Shown: in pieces, positions 1 to 5,467 of the stretch
How positions within the stretch are numbered: position 1 is the first letter of the stretch
How the letters are laid out: each line of letters opens with the position of its first letter
Assembly (NCBI GenBank): GCA_046590195.1
Contig: JBKJTP010000239.1
Coordinates: 1-5,687, forward strand
Source: JBKJTP01 sp046590195
Lineage (GTDB): Bacteria; Bacteroidota; Ignavibacteria; Palsa-1295
Direction of reading: 5' to 3'
DNA length: 5,687 nt
Translations under genes and position numbers: made by a program
Notes under the pieces: model-generated
Databases searched by the model: none
The model's input: only the letters and a program-made list of their open reading frames with translations
What the model was told of the DNA's origin: nothing

Positions 1-161
1 GCAGTCTTGCTATTGGTCACGATCGGCATGTGCATCATCGCAGTCGGCGGACTCGCCATGATACCACAGAGGATCGGGATCCAGATGGACGCCTCGTAGT
101 ACATCGCGAGTCCGCCGACTGCGATGAAGCACATGCCGATCGTGACCAATAGCAAGACTGC
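1..161. repeat. Large fold-back inverted repeat at the window edge
   Basis: Positions 1-56 match the reverse complement of 106-161 at 55 of 56 bases; the exception is position 34 opposite 128. After one more mismatch at 57/105, positions 58-60 pair with 102-104. The unpaired spacer is about 41 bases (61-101). Both arms encode the same transmembrane peptide, on opposite strands. The two differences would be a synonymous Ala codon (GCG/GCC) and Phe versus Ile. An inverted copy of part of a coding sequence at the very edge of a contig usually means a chimera from amplification or assembly. A real inverted duplication cannot be excluded from sequence alone. Confidence 0.9.
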
Positions 162-293
162 CCAGATGGGGAATGCCTTGATCTCCTTCTTTATAGCGAA
201 CTGGCGTCCTCCGAAGCGGCCACCTGTCGGCCTGGCTCGATGCTGCTGGCCATTCTTGGGCTTGGCTCCCGGCTTGTTTCTTGGTAGGATCAT
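1..293 (-). CDS. Small membrane protein, N-terminal part (runs off the window; distal part suspect)
   Basis: Reading down from the ATG at 293-291, the frame stays open for 97 codons to the window edge. An in-frame TAA lies two codons upstream of the ATG, so this is the first possible start. Residues 1-42 are rich in Lys, Arg, Gly and Gln and look like a cytoplasmic basic tail. Residues 43-64 (WAVLLLVTIGMCFIAVGGLA) form a clear transmembrane helix. A second hydrophobic stretch starts near residue 70 (IWIPILCGIM), so a two-helix topology with the N-terminus inside is likely. From about residue 79 the coding sequence is simply the reverse complement of the first helix, and the peptide turns polar (SPPTAMMHMPIVTNSKT). 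I think that end is not genuine protein. The overlapping frame at 10-321 gives a charged, His/Arg-rich product with no hydrophobic segment and is not preferred. I do not recognise the family. Confidence 0.6.
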   Translation of the reverse strand, partial: MILPRNKPGAKPKNGQQHRARPTGGRFGGRQFAIKKEIKAFPIWAVLLLVTIGMCFIAVGGLAMYYEASIWIPILCGIMASPPTAMMHMPIVTNSKT

Positions 294-339
294 GTCTTAA
301 TGAACCACGATGTGGGCGCATACCTTCCGGGCTGTCGCC

Positions 340-363
340 TGATCGATCAACTGATCAGTCAAC
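340..363. promoter_or_regulatory. Paired palindromes and 12-bp tandem repeat in a divergent gap (operator-like)
   Basis: Two perfect 10-bp palindromes lie back to back: TGATCGATCA at 340-349 and ACTGATCAGT at 350-359. The same bases also form a direct repeat with a 12-bp period, GATCnnTCAAC at 341-351 and 353-363. They lie between the divergent starts at 293 (minus) and 377 (plus), ending 13 bases before the plus-strand ATG. Symmetry plus roughly helical spacing in a divergent gap fits a regulator binding site. No regulator gene is visible in the window, so the role is inference. Confidence 0.35.
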
Positions 364-376
364 GACCTCGCATAAA

Positions 377-565
377 ATGAACCAAGAGATCTCGATCGAA
401 GACCTGGTGCTGCTGCACATGTACCAATGGGAGGCGCTCATGCGTGTGCTCGAGCGCAAAGGGCTTCTGACCAATATGGAGGTAATGGAAGAGATCGAGG
501 CACTGAAGCTCGAGCATGAGGCAGTCATGAAACGCGAGTCAACAGACGGTCTGCCAGGCGGCTGA
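377..565 (+). CDS. Small helical protein of unknown function (62 residues)
   Basis: The frame can be extended upstream to a TTG at 281, but the residues before Met-377 are low in helix-forming character and overlap the divergent gene. The ATG at 377 is followed by an immediately well-behaved protein. Residues 3-53 are strongly amphipathic and helix-forming (ISIEDLVLLHMYQWEALMRV, then a short LLTNMEV turn, then EEIEALKLEHEAVMKR). This suggests two helices in a hairpin or a short coiled coil. The polar Gly/Pro tail (STDGLPGG) is probably disordered. There is no signal peptide, membrane helix or metal motif. Small proteins of this build (helix, 'G-L/I-x-T-x-E-E' turn, helix) are common conserved hypotheticals in many bacteria, from memory. 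The A-rich ATAAAATG context replaces a Shine-Dalgarno. Function unknown. Confidence 0.7.
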   Translation: MNQEISIEDLVLLHMYQWEALMRVLERKGLLTNMEVMEEIEALKLEHEAVMKRESTDGLPGG

Positions 566-791
566 GCGCGAGTTTCCCTTTCGTGCAACTGCTCCAGGAA
601 TGGGTTATTTTAAGCTGATTTGGCCGATCTGACAATTTTAAGAAATTACGCAGGGTGCTTTAAACTTTTATTCACCGAGCAACTCCAACGTGAGTATTTG
701 CAAAGCGGTCCGAATTGTCCTCTGGCATTGATTGCCTGGCGGCACTGCCCTTCTGGCCAAACTCGTTTAATCTCGATACTTATTTAGGCAC
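566..791. other. Intergenic stretch before the secreted-protein gene
   Basis: These 226 bases hold no frame I can support. They are AT-richer in the middle (about 600-675) than the flanking genes, as expected for a promoter region. A TATTTG at 695-700 and a TACTTATTTAG run at 777-787 loosely resemble Bacteroidota -7 elements, but neither has a convincing partner at -33. A weak AGG sits five bases before the ATG at 792. Short GC-rich hairpins such as GGCA-ttgat-TGCC (724-736) are present but lack a T-tract. Confidence 0.4.
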
Positions 792-1640
792 ATGAAGTCA
801 TTTCGTTACATTATCCTGAGCGCCTTGCTGCTCGCCGTTGGCGTCAGCACGACGGGTGACGCGTTCGCGCAAAAGGGCCCAGGTCGTGGCCGCGGTGGTA
901 AGCTTCCTGGTGATTCGACCGAGGTCCGCAACGACTCGATCCGTCCTCCGAAGGATGGTGGACAGCGCGATTCCCTCTTCCGCAAGGATCGTCCGGGGAA
1001 GCGCGACAATATCCACCACCTCATCGGCTTCTTCGTTAATAACGATAGCTGCCGCGAGGTATTGATCGGACTCATGAGCGCAGAGGATGCAGCAGCATTC
1101 ACTGCAGCCATGAACAACATCAGAGGCAACAACGCACAGCTCAAGGATCTTCGTACACAGCTTCGCGCTGCACGTGAAGCCGGCGACACAGCCGCATTCC
1201 GCGCTATCTCTGAGCAGTTGAAGGCTCTCTATCGCATGATCGGCGAGAATCATAAGATCGCTGCCTCGATCCTCAGCAAGTATTCGGAGCGTGCAATGCG
1301 CGTGCGCAACGATTGCGGCGGACGTAAGCCAAAGGGACCACGCGATGGTGGTGCACGCGATGAGCGTAAGGAAGATGGTCACCAGCCATCTGGTGTGATC
1401 ACACCGAATCCAGTAGAACTCGGCGGCACAGCAGTGCTGAATCTGAGACTCGCTGCGGAGGCAAATGTAGCTGTTACGATCTCGAATGAGAGCGGCACAG
1501 TACTCACGATCCCTTCGGCACAGTTCGCAGCTGGCGCACAGCAGATCTCGCTCGATGTATCGAGCCTCACACGAGGTGCTTACCTCGTACAAGTGCAGAT
1601 CGGCGAGAAGATGCAGGTCTTGAAGTTGATGATCCAGTGA
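792..1640 (+). CDS. Secreted protein with helical core and T9SS type A sorting domain
   Basis: Residues 1-26 are a Sec signal peptide: MKSFR, a hydrophobic core, then cleavage after AFA (26/27). Residues 28-73 are disordered and rich in Gly, Arg, Asp and Pro. Residues about 75-172 are strongly helical and charged (QLKDLRTQLRAAREAGDTAA, ISEQLKALYRMIGENHKIAA). They recall periplasmic helical-hairpin proteins of the Spy/CpxP kind, though I see no clear LTxxQ motif. Two cysteines, C87 and C175, flank the helical region and could form a disulfide. A second Gly/Arg/Asp linker (176-199) leads to residues 201-282. That segment has the layout of the TIGR04183 T9SS sorting domain: TPNPVELGG, alternating beta strands, ISLDVSSLTRGAYLVQV and a terminal MQVLKLMIQ. 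The protein is therefore expected in the outer membrane surface layer or outside the cell of a T9SS organism. It appears to be a single-gene transcript ending at the terminator at 1659. Core function unknown. Confidence 0.9.
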   Translation: MKSFRYIILSALLLAVGVSTTGDAFAQKGPGRGRGGKLPGDSTEVRNDSIRPPKDGGQRDSLFRKDRPGKRDNIHHLIGFFVNNDSCREVLIGLMSAEDAAAFTAAMNNIRGNNAQLKDLRTQLRAAREAGDTAAFRAISEQLKALYRMIGENHKIAASILSKYSERAMRVRNDCGGRKPKGPRDGGARDERKEDGHQPSGVITPNPVELGGTAVLNLRLAAEANVAVTISNESGTVLTIPSAQFAAGAQQISLDVSSLTRGAYLVQVQIGEKMQVLKLMIQ

Positions 1641-1651
1641 TCGATCGATCA
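1638..1651. repeat. 14-bp perfect palindrome TGATCGATCGATCA overlapping the stop codon
   Basis: The palindrome starts at the TGA stop of the secreted-protein gene and consists of three consecutive GATC units with flanking T and A. It lies eight bases before the terminator stem. It may be chance extension of the GATC-rich composition seen throughout this window. Confidence 0.5.
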
Positions 1652-1658
1652 AGAATTC

Positions 1659-1693
1659 AAGAGGCTCCGCGAAAGTGGGGCCTCTTTCGTTTT
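1659..1693 (+). terminator. Rho-independent terminator of the secreted-protein gene
   Basis: A 12-bp stem, AAGAGGCTCCGC (1659-1670) with GTGGGGCCTCTT (1675-1686), closes on a GAAA tetraloop of the GNRA type. It includes two G-U wobbles and is followed by TCGTTTT (1687-1693). It starts 18 bases after the stop codon at 1640. This isolates the upstream gene from the glycosyltransferase, which then needs its own promoter in the short gap before 1742. Confidence 0.88.
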
Positions 1694-1728
1694 AAACCGG
1701 TTCTAGTGTGTGTTGGGAGATAAAGCGG

Positions 1729-1736
1729 TATTTTTG
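1729..1736 (+). promoter_or_regulatory. Possible -7 element (TATTTTTG) just before the glycosyltransferase start
   Basis: TATTTTTG fits the Bacteroidota -7 consensus TAnnTTTG. The only -33-like candidates are a TGTG at 1707-1710 or a TTG at 1712-1714, both weak. Because a terminator ends at 1693, a promoter must lie between there and 1742. If this element is used, transcription would begin at or within a few bases of the ATG, giving a nearly leaderless mRNA. Tentative. Confidence 0.3.
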
Positions 1737-1741
1737 TATCC

Positions 1742-3319
1742 ATGACCGCCCTTCGCGCCACCCCGTTCGATAACCTTGTCCTTAGCCGCAATGCAAAGAT
1801 CGCCCTCTTCATCTGGGGTGCGGTATCGCTCGTGGCAATGTTGGCGTATCCCTTCGCCTACGATCAAGTCGCATTCTTCATCGGCGGCGAGAGCATCATC
1901 AAAGATGGCGCGATCCCCTACCGCGATTATCTCGACACGAAGCCACCGCTCATCTTCTATCTCTATGGGTTGGCCTCATTCATCTTCGGGCATAATCAAT
2001 GGGGCATTAGGCTGATCGATGTTCTCTGGCAGATTGGGACTGCGATTCTTTTGTATCGCCTCGTTCTCAAGCAAGTAGGATCTGAGTCGTTAGCCTATCT
2101 CACGGCCTTCCTCTACGTCTGGCAATATGCTACTACGGGATATTGGATGACAGCTCAAGCTGAGAGCTTCTCGATCCTGCCGACGCTCTTCATCGTGAAA
2201 CTCGTACTGGAGATCGATGATCATCGCGCATTCAAGTTCGGCCTGTTGTCAGGCGCTGCACTCGCCGCTATCTTCCTTCTGAAGTTCACGCTGGTCCTGT
2301 TCTTTCTTGGCGCTGTTTACTATCTCGTTCGGTATCGCTTTCGTAGCGAGACGATCCCCTATCTGCTCGGTACGTTGATAACGTTCTCTGTAGCTGTCGG
2401 AGGCTATCTCTTCCATCTGCATTACACCGGCGCTCTTCCGACCTTCCTCGAAGGGCTGCGATGGGTTCGCGAGTATGCTGCGATCACGCCGATGTTCGGT
2501 GTCGATACGATCGGCATGGAGTACAACAAGCTGTTTCCGGAATTCCTGCTGAGGACGTTCAGCATCACGCTGACAGGGCTCGGCATCTACGGCTTGATCA
2601 AGATCTTCACCCCTCGGGATAGCCACGCTAGCCCTCTGTTCACACTTTTCGTACTCTGTCTCATCTTTGCACTGCTGGGCGTATTGTTCGAGCGCAAGTT
2701 CTTCCCGTATCACTACACTAGGGGCTTCGTATTCTTCGCACCGTTCGTTGCGGTCGGAGTCTTTGCAACGTGGCGCTGGCTATCCTCACGCAGAACAAGC
2801 ACCGTGATCGTCATCGTGGGACTGCTCGCGATCTTCTTCTCGCCGGTGATGCAGGTCTATACACAGACGATCACCTGGCCTCTTGCGATCGCGTCGGGCA
2901 AGAGTCGAGAGCAGATGGTGCAGGCCAAAGTGAAAGATTATTACGCTGCAGAGCAGCGTGAGGTCGGCGAATACTTGAAGCCTCGTATCCCCGCAAACGA
3001 GAACATGTTCTTCTGGGGTAACGGAGTTGGGGTCTATCACTACGCCGAGCAGAGACCGAAGACGCTAGCCTTGACGGTGACGCCCTTCATCACTGACTGG
3101 ACATCAAAGCGTTGGAAGGATACGCTAATGTCGCAGGTCATTCGGACGAATCCACTTTACTTTATTGTCGAGCAAGGTGACACGCGAAGTTATATCTCCG
3201 GTACGAACACTGATTCCTACGGGCATCTTCAGCGATGGAGTGAACTCGCTACTTTCGTCACTACAAGATACGATGAAGAGAAGCGTATCGGTCACTTCAT
3301 TCTCTATCGTCGTCGCTAG
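1742..3319 (+). CDS. GT-C fold membrane glycosyltransferase, family 39/ArnT-like
   Basis: A 525-residue integral membrane protein with about ten hydrophobic segments between residues 18 and 370, followed by a soluble C-terminal domain (about 390-525). Its first large loop, after helix 1, carries AYDQ with Asp41 where GT-C enzymes keep their catalytic acidic residue. The typical YRDYLDTKPPLIFYLYG stretch (60-76) with Lys67-Pro-Pro follows. Further family-like signals are WMTAQAESFSILP (Glu141) and RKFFPYHY (318-325). Enzymes of this class move a sugar from a polyprenyl-phosphate donor onto lipid A, protein or other acceptors on the outer side of the inner membrane. The C-terminal part (FFWGNGVGVYHYAEQRP, 423-439) resembles the periplasmic tail common in this group. 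Donor and acceptor cannot be read from sequence. No other glycan gene lies beside it. There is no Shine-Dalgarno before the ATG. The last 23 bases overlap the convergent nucleotidyltransferase gene. Confidence 0.88.
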   Translation: MTALRATPFDNLVLSRNAKIALFIWGAVSLVAMLAYPFAYDQVAFFIGGESIIKDGAIPYRDYLDTKPPLIFYLYGLASFIFGHNQWGIRLIDVLWQIGTAILLYRLVLKQVGSESLAYLTAFLYVWQYATTGYWMTAQAESFSILPTLFIVKLVLEIDDHRAFKFGLLSGAALAAIFLLKFTLVLFFLGAVYYLVRYRFRSETIPYLLGTLITFSVAVGGYLFHLHYTGALPTFLEGLRWVREYAAITPMFGVDTIGMEYNKLFPEFLLRTFSITLTGLGIYGLIKIFTPRDSHASPLFTLFVLCLIFALLGVLFERKFFPYHYTRGFVFFAPFVAVGVFATWRWLSSRRTSTVIVIVGLLAIFFSPVMQVYTQTITWPLAIASGKSREQMVQAKVKDYYAAEQREVGEYLKPRIPANENMFFWGNGVGVYHYAEQRPKTLALTVTPFITDWTSKRWKDTLMSQVIRTNPLYFIVEQGDTRSYISGTNTDSYGHLQRWSELATFVTTRYDEEKRIGHFILYRRR

Positions 3320-4100
3320 GTTCTGATGTCGGCGGGACGGTAGTGAATGGCAGTTCGCCTTCTTGCAACGCAGGAATGAACCACGGTCTTGAGTCTAGCA
3401 GATCGACTCGGTGCTTGATGTAGCTTGGCTCGTCGGTGATGACAGGCGCAATGATTCCGACCATCTCCCACACATGCGACGGCACCAGCTTCGCGCGACC
3501 TGGACACATCCACAAGAACACATTCATCGCGCCCCCGAGAAGATGAGCATCCGGTGCTAGCTTCTTGATCATGCGATCCCAGTCGATCATCTCAACATTC
3601 AGATACATCAGGTTGAGCACATCGGTCCAATCGCATCGCGGACGCTGTAGGATATAGAGCTTGTTCCAGATCAGCTCTTCGATCGGCAGCACTCTGACGC
3701 ATTCACCGCGGATCAAAACTTCGGGCCCGAGTGTCACCCAATCGGGATCGAAGTTCGCACGGTAGTTCGCCATGTCCCAAATGAGATCGGCGATCCATCC
3801 GTCACGCGTACCGCGATAGATCCACTTCCTGTCGTACCCTTCTTTCAGGTGGTAATCGGTGAGTCCGATCTTTCGGGTTGCTTCGATCAACTTCTCTCGT
3901 GACTCCGGGAGAATGAAGAAGTCAATGTCTTTACCATTGCGGAAGACACCGGTGAATGCAGCCCATGCAAAGCCGCCACCCAGCGCGAATGGCTCGCCTG
4001 AATCACGGACAGCGTGGATCACCTCTTTATAGAATTGCCATTGCTGATCAGAGATCTGCTCGAGACCCGCAAGCTCCTTCTCAGGTTTGTCTTGCATCAT
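3297..4100 (-). CDS. Nucleotidyltransferase-fold protein (Pol-beta/MNT superfamily), function unknown
   Basis: A 267-residue soluble protein with no signal peptide. The core has the nucleotidyltransferase signature: FALGGGFAWAAFTGVFRNGK (38-57), then Asp58-Ile-Asp60 (KDIDFFILPESREK) as the two metal-binding aspartates. Asp105 in GWIADLIWDM is the likely third carboxylate, so the active site appears intact. Residues 141-165 (EELIWNKLYILQRPRCDWTDVLNLM) form the helix that in related orphan nucleotidyltransferases follows the catalytic domain. The C-terminal 100 residues are less recognisable, ending in a disordered acidic tail. Such proteins transfer nucleotides to small molecules, RNA or protein; the substrate here is unknown. 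Two tandem ATG codons (4100-4098, 4097-4095) directly follow the TAG of the phosphodiesterase gene with no spacer, indicating translational coupling. Its 3' end overlaps the convergent glycosyltransferase gene by 23 bases. An AbiEii-like antitoxin-type role is less likely because the partner is not a toxin or RNase family. Confidence 0.85.
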   Translation of the reverse strand: MMQDKPEKELAGLEQISDQQWQFYKEVIHAVRDSGEPFALGGGFAWAAFTGVFRNGKDIDFFILPESREKLIEATRKIGLTDYHLKEGYDRKWIYRGTRDGWIADLIWDMANYRANFDPDWVTLGPEVLIRGECVRVLPIEELIWNKLYILQRPRCDWTDVLNLMYLNVEMIDWDRMIKKLAPDAHLLGGAMNVFLWMCPGRAKLVPSHVWEMVGIIAPVITDEPSYIKHRVDLLDSRPWFIPALQEGELPFTTVPPTSEPSDDDRE

Positions 4101-5378
4101 CTAGTTTATGTATGGCTGTACAAGGAGGACAGTCTCCATCTCGTATGGCGTAAGGCCGCCATGATGTCCGAAGTAATGCTGATCGAATCTTCCCGGTTCT
4201 AGCCACCAGACCGATTCGTTAGCGTATGGTAGTATCACAAGATCGCCAATGCGAGCGAGCAATTCTTTCGAAACGCTTGGACCGAAAAAACCTTGCTCGA
4301 TCATCTCTCTCGTTTGCCGGATCTCTCCTCGGCCATCGAACGTACGCGTTAATATTGCTATGGCCTCTTCTTCATGTCCTTCCTGTATGTGCAAGAACAT
4401 ATCACGCGGTGATCCCGCAGGCGCCAGTAGGTCACCTGAACGTGATCGCTTGAGATGCGGCAGTAACCCCGGCAGATCTTTATTCAGATAGATCGTCGAC
4501 TTGGGATCAATGTCAACCTGACCGTGATCGGCGGTCATGAGAAAGAGGGTGCGGCCACGATGCTTCGCCAAATTCGGATGGAAGAAGTCTTCCATCAACG
4601 CCAGGAATGTCTCTATCTCAGCAGCCAATTGCAGAGAGTTCGGCCCGTGATGATGCGAGATCGAATCAATCTTATCGTAGTACAAGAAGAAGTAATTCTT
4701 CCCCTTCGTATTGTAGACTCCTTCGATCAATGATGCAACTGCTTCAGGGAACGTGCGATAAGGGATGACCTTCGCACCATCCGTGACAATATCGGTATAT
4801 GGGGAATGACAGTAGCGCGAGTCTTGAAGGATGTACGAGTTTATGCCATATCGCGCAAGCTCTTGATAGATCGTTTGATTGGGGAAGAATGCTGTTGGCG
4901 ATACTCCGCATTTAAGTAGCGTATCTCGGTCGTGATCGCCAGCGTATGAGAAGAGCAAGGGCGAGATCACCGCATCGAGCATCGGCTCGTAGTAATTCCA
5001 TTCGTAGACTCCGCTCTGCCCGACGTTCAGCCCTGTATGGATCGCCGTGACGTGCGCTGCTGTAGTCGAAGGAAATTGTGAACTGATCAGATTGACGGAT
5101 CCTTCATTCGCAACTCGCTTGAGAAATGGATGGCGATCGAGATATCGCTCGACGAAGCGCCAGCCGAATGCATCGATGAAGAAAAGAATGACGGTGTCAT
5201 ACTTCTCGCTGAGCGGACCGCCATTTGGATATGGAATTCCGGGGCGATTGTCATCGGTGAGCAGATGACGAACAGTCTGCGGTATTTGCGCGAATGCATA
5301 GGCCTCGTAAATGGGAGCAGTGAAGTGCTCGCCCTGGCGTTGCGCCCTTACGACATCAAACGATTCCTTATTGATCAT
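4101..5378 (-). CDS. Alkaline-phosphatase-superfamily phosphodiesterase / nucleotide pyrophosphatase type
   Basis: A 425-residue protein with the two-metal site of the PF01663-type (NPP-like) branch. Asp69 lies in ILFFIDAFGW. The nucleophile candidate is Thr106 in FPSTTAAHVTAIHTG, nine residues before the TG as in NPP and PhoA enzymes. Asp238 and His242 lie in YYDKIDSISHHHG, Asp284-His285 in LMTADHG, and His406 in FGHHGGLTPYEM. All ligands expected for hydrolysis of a phosphomono- or diester are present. There is no signal peptide or membrane anchor: residues 1-60 are polar. The enzyme is therefore probably cytoplasmic, unlike most secreted NPPs, which suggests an internal nucleotide or nucleotidylated substrate. 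The start at 5378 (ATG ATC AAT AAG) has AGAGA just upstream, not a proper Shine-Dalgarno. The gene lies 89 bases after ddl on the same strand, and its TAG touches the nucleotidyltransferase ATG. An archaeal-type phosphoglycerate mutase is excluded by the domain order and missing motifs. Confidence 0.88.
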   Translation of the reverse strand: MINKESFDVVRAQRQGEHFTAPIYEAYAFAQIPQTVRHLLTDDNRPGIPYPNGGPLSEKYDTVILFFIDAFGWRFVERYLDRHPFLKRVANEGSVNLISSQFPSTTAAHVTAIHTGLNVGQSGVYEWNYYEPMLDAVISPLLFSYAGDHDRDTLLKCGVSPTAFFPNQTIYQELARYGINSYILQDSRYCHSPYTDIVTDGAKVIPYRTFPEAVASLIEGVYNTKGKNYFFLYYDKIDSISHHHGPNSLQLAAEIETFLALMEDFFHPNLAKHRGRTLFLMTADHGQVDIDPKSTIYLNKDLPGLLPHLKRSRSGDLLAPAGSPRDMFLHIQEGHEEEAIAILTRTFDGRGEIRQTREMIEQGFFGPSVSKELLARIGDLVILPYANESVWWLEPGRFDQHYFGHHGGLTPYEMETVLLVQPYIN

Positions 5379-5383
5379 TCTCT

Positions 5384-5459
5384 ATTCTTGCACGGATGAG
5401 CTTTACCCTTCTCATCTCATACTCTTGCAAGAATGGTGCACACTCAGCTCGATGCTGAG
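5384..5459. repeat. Inverted repeats in the ddl-phosphodiesterase gap
   Basis: ATTCTTGCA (5384-5392) is matched perfectly in inverted orientation by TGCAAGAAT (5426-5434), with a 33-base spacer. A separate small stem CTCAGC-tcgat-GCTGAG occupies 5443-5459. Neither is followed by a T-run on the minus strand, so they are not good intrinsic terminators. They could be regulator sites or an attenuator between the two genes, or chance. Confidence 0.3.
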
Positions 5460-5467
5460 AGAAAATG

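Noticed and set aside
1..161. The fold-back as a transposon terminal inverted repeat or a CRISPR/phage element
   Set aside because: The arms are coding sequence of the same membrane protein, there is no transposase, and no repeated spacer structure is seen.
10..321. A 103-codon minus-strand frame at the window start
   Set aside because: His/Arg/Asp-rich product without structure. The frame starting at 293 gives a transmembrane protein instead.
555..590. GCGCGA/TCGTGC hairpin after the 62-residue gene as a terminator
   Set aside because: Includes a wobble, has a 9-base loop and is not followed by a T-tract.
798..1652. A 284-codon open frame on the minus strand, antisense to the secreted-protein gene
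   Set aside because: The sense strand has a signal peptide, ordered domains and a terminator. The antisense product is Cys/Arg/Ile-rich with no recognisable feature, and follows from the codon choice of the sense frame.
2249..2713. A 154-codon minus-strand frame within the glycosyltransferase gene
   Set aside because: Highly charged low-quality peptide, complementary to membrane-helix codons of a well-supported gene; a shadow frame.
3297..5378. Toxin-antitoxin reading of the nucleotidyltransferase (HEPN-MNT or AbiE type)
   Set aside because: The nucleotidyltransferase is longer than a minimal MNT antitoxin, and its partner is a metal-dependent phosphodiesterase, not a HEPN RNase or an AbiEi-like protein.
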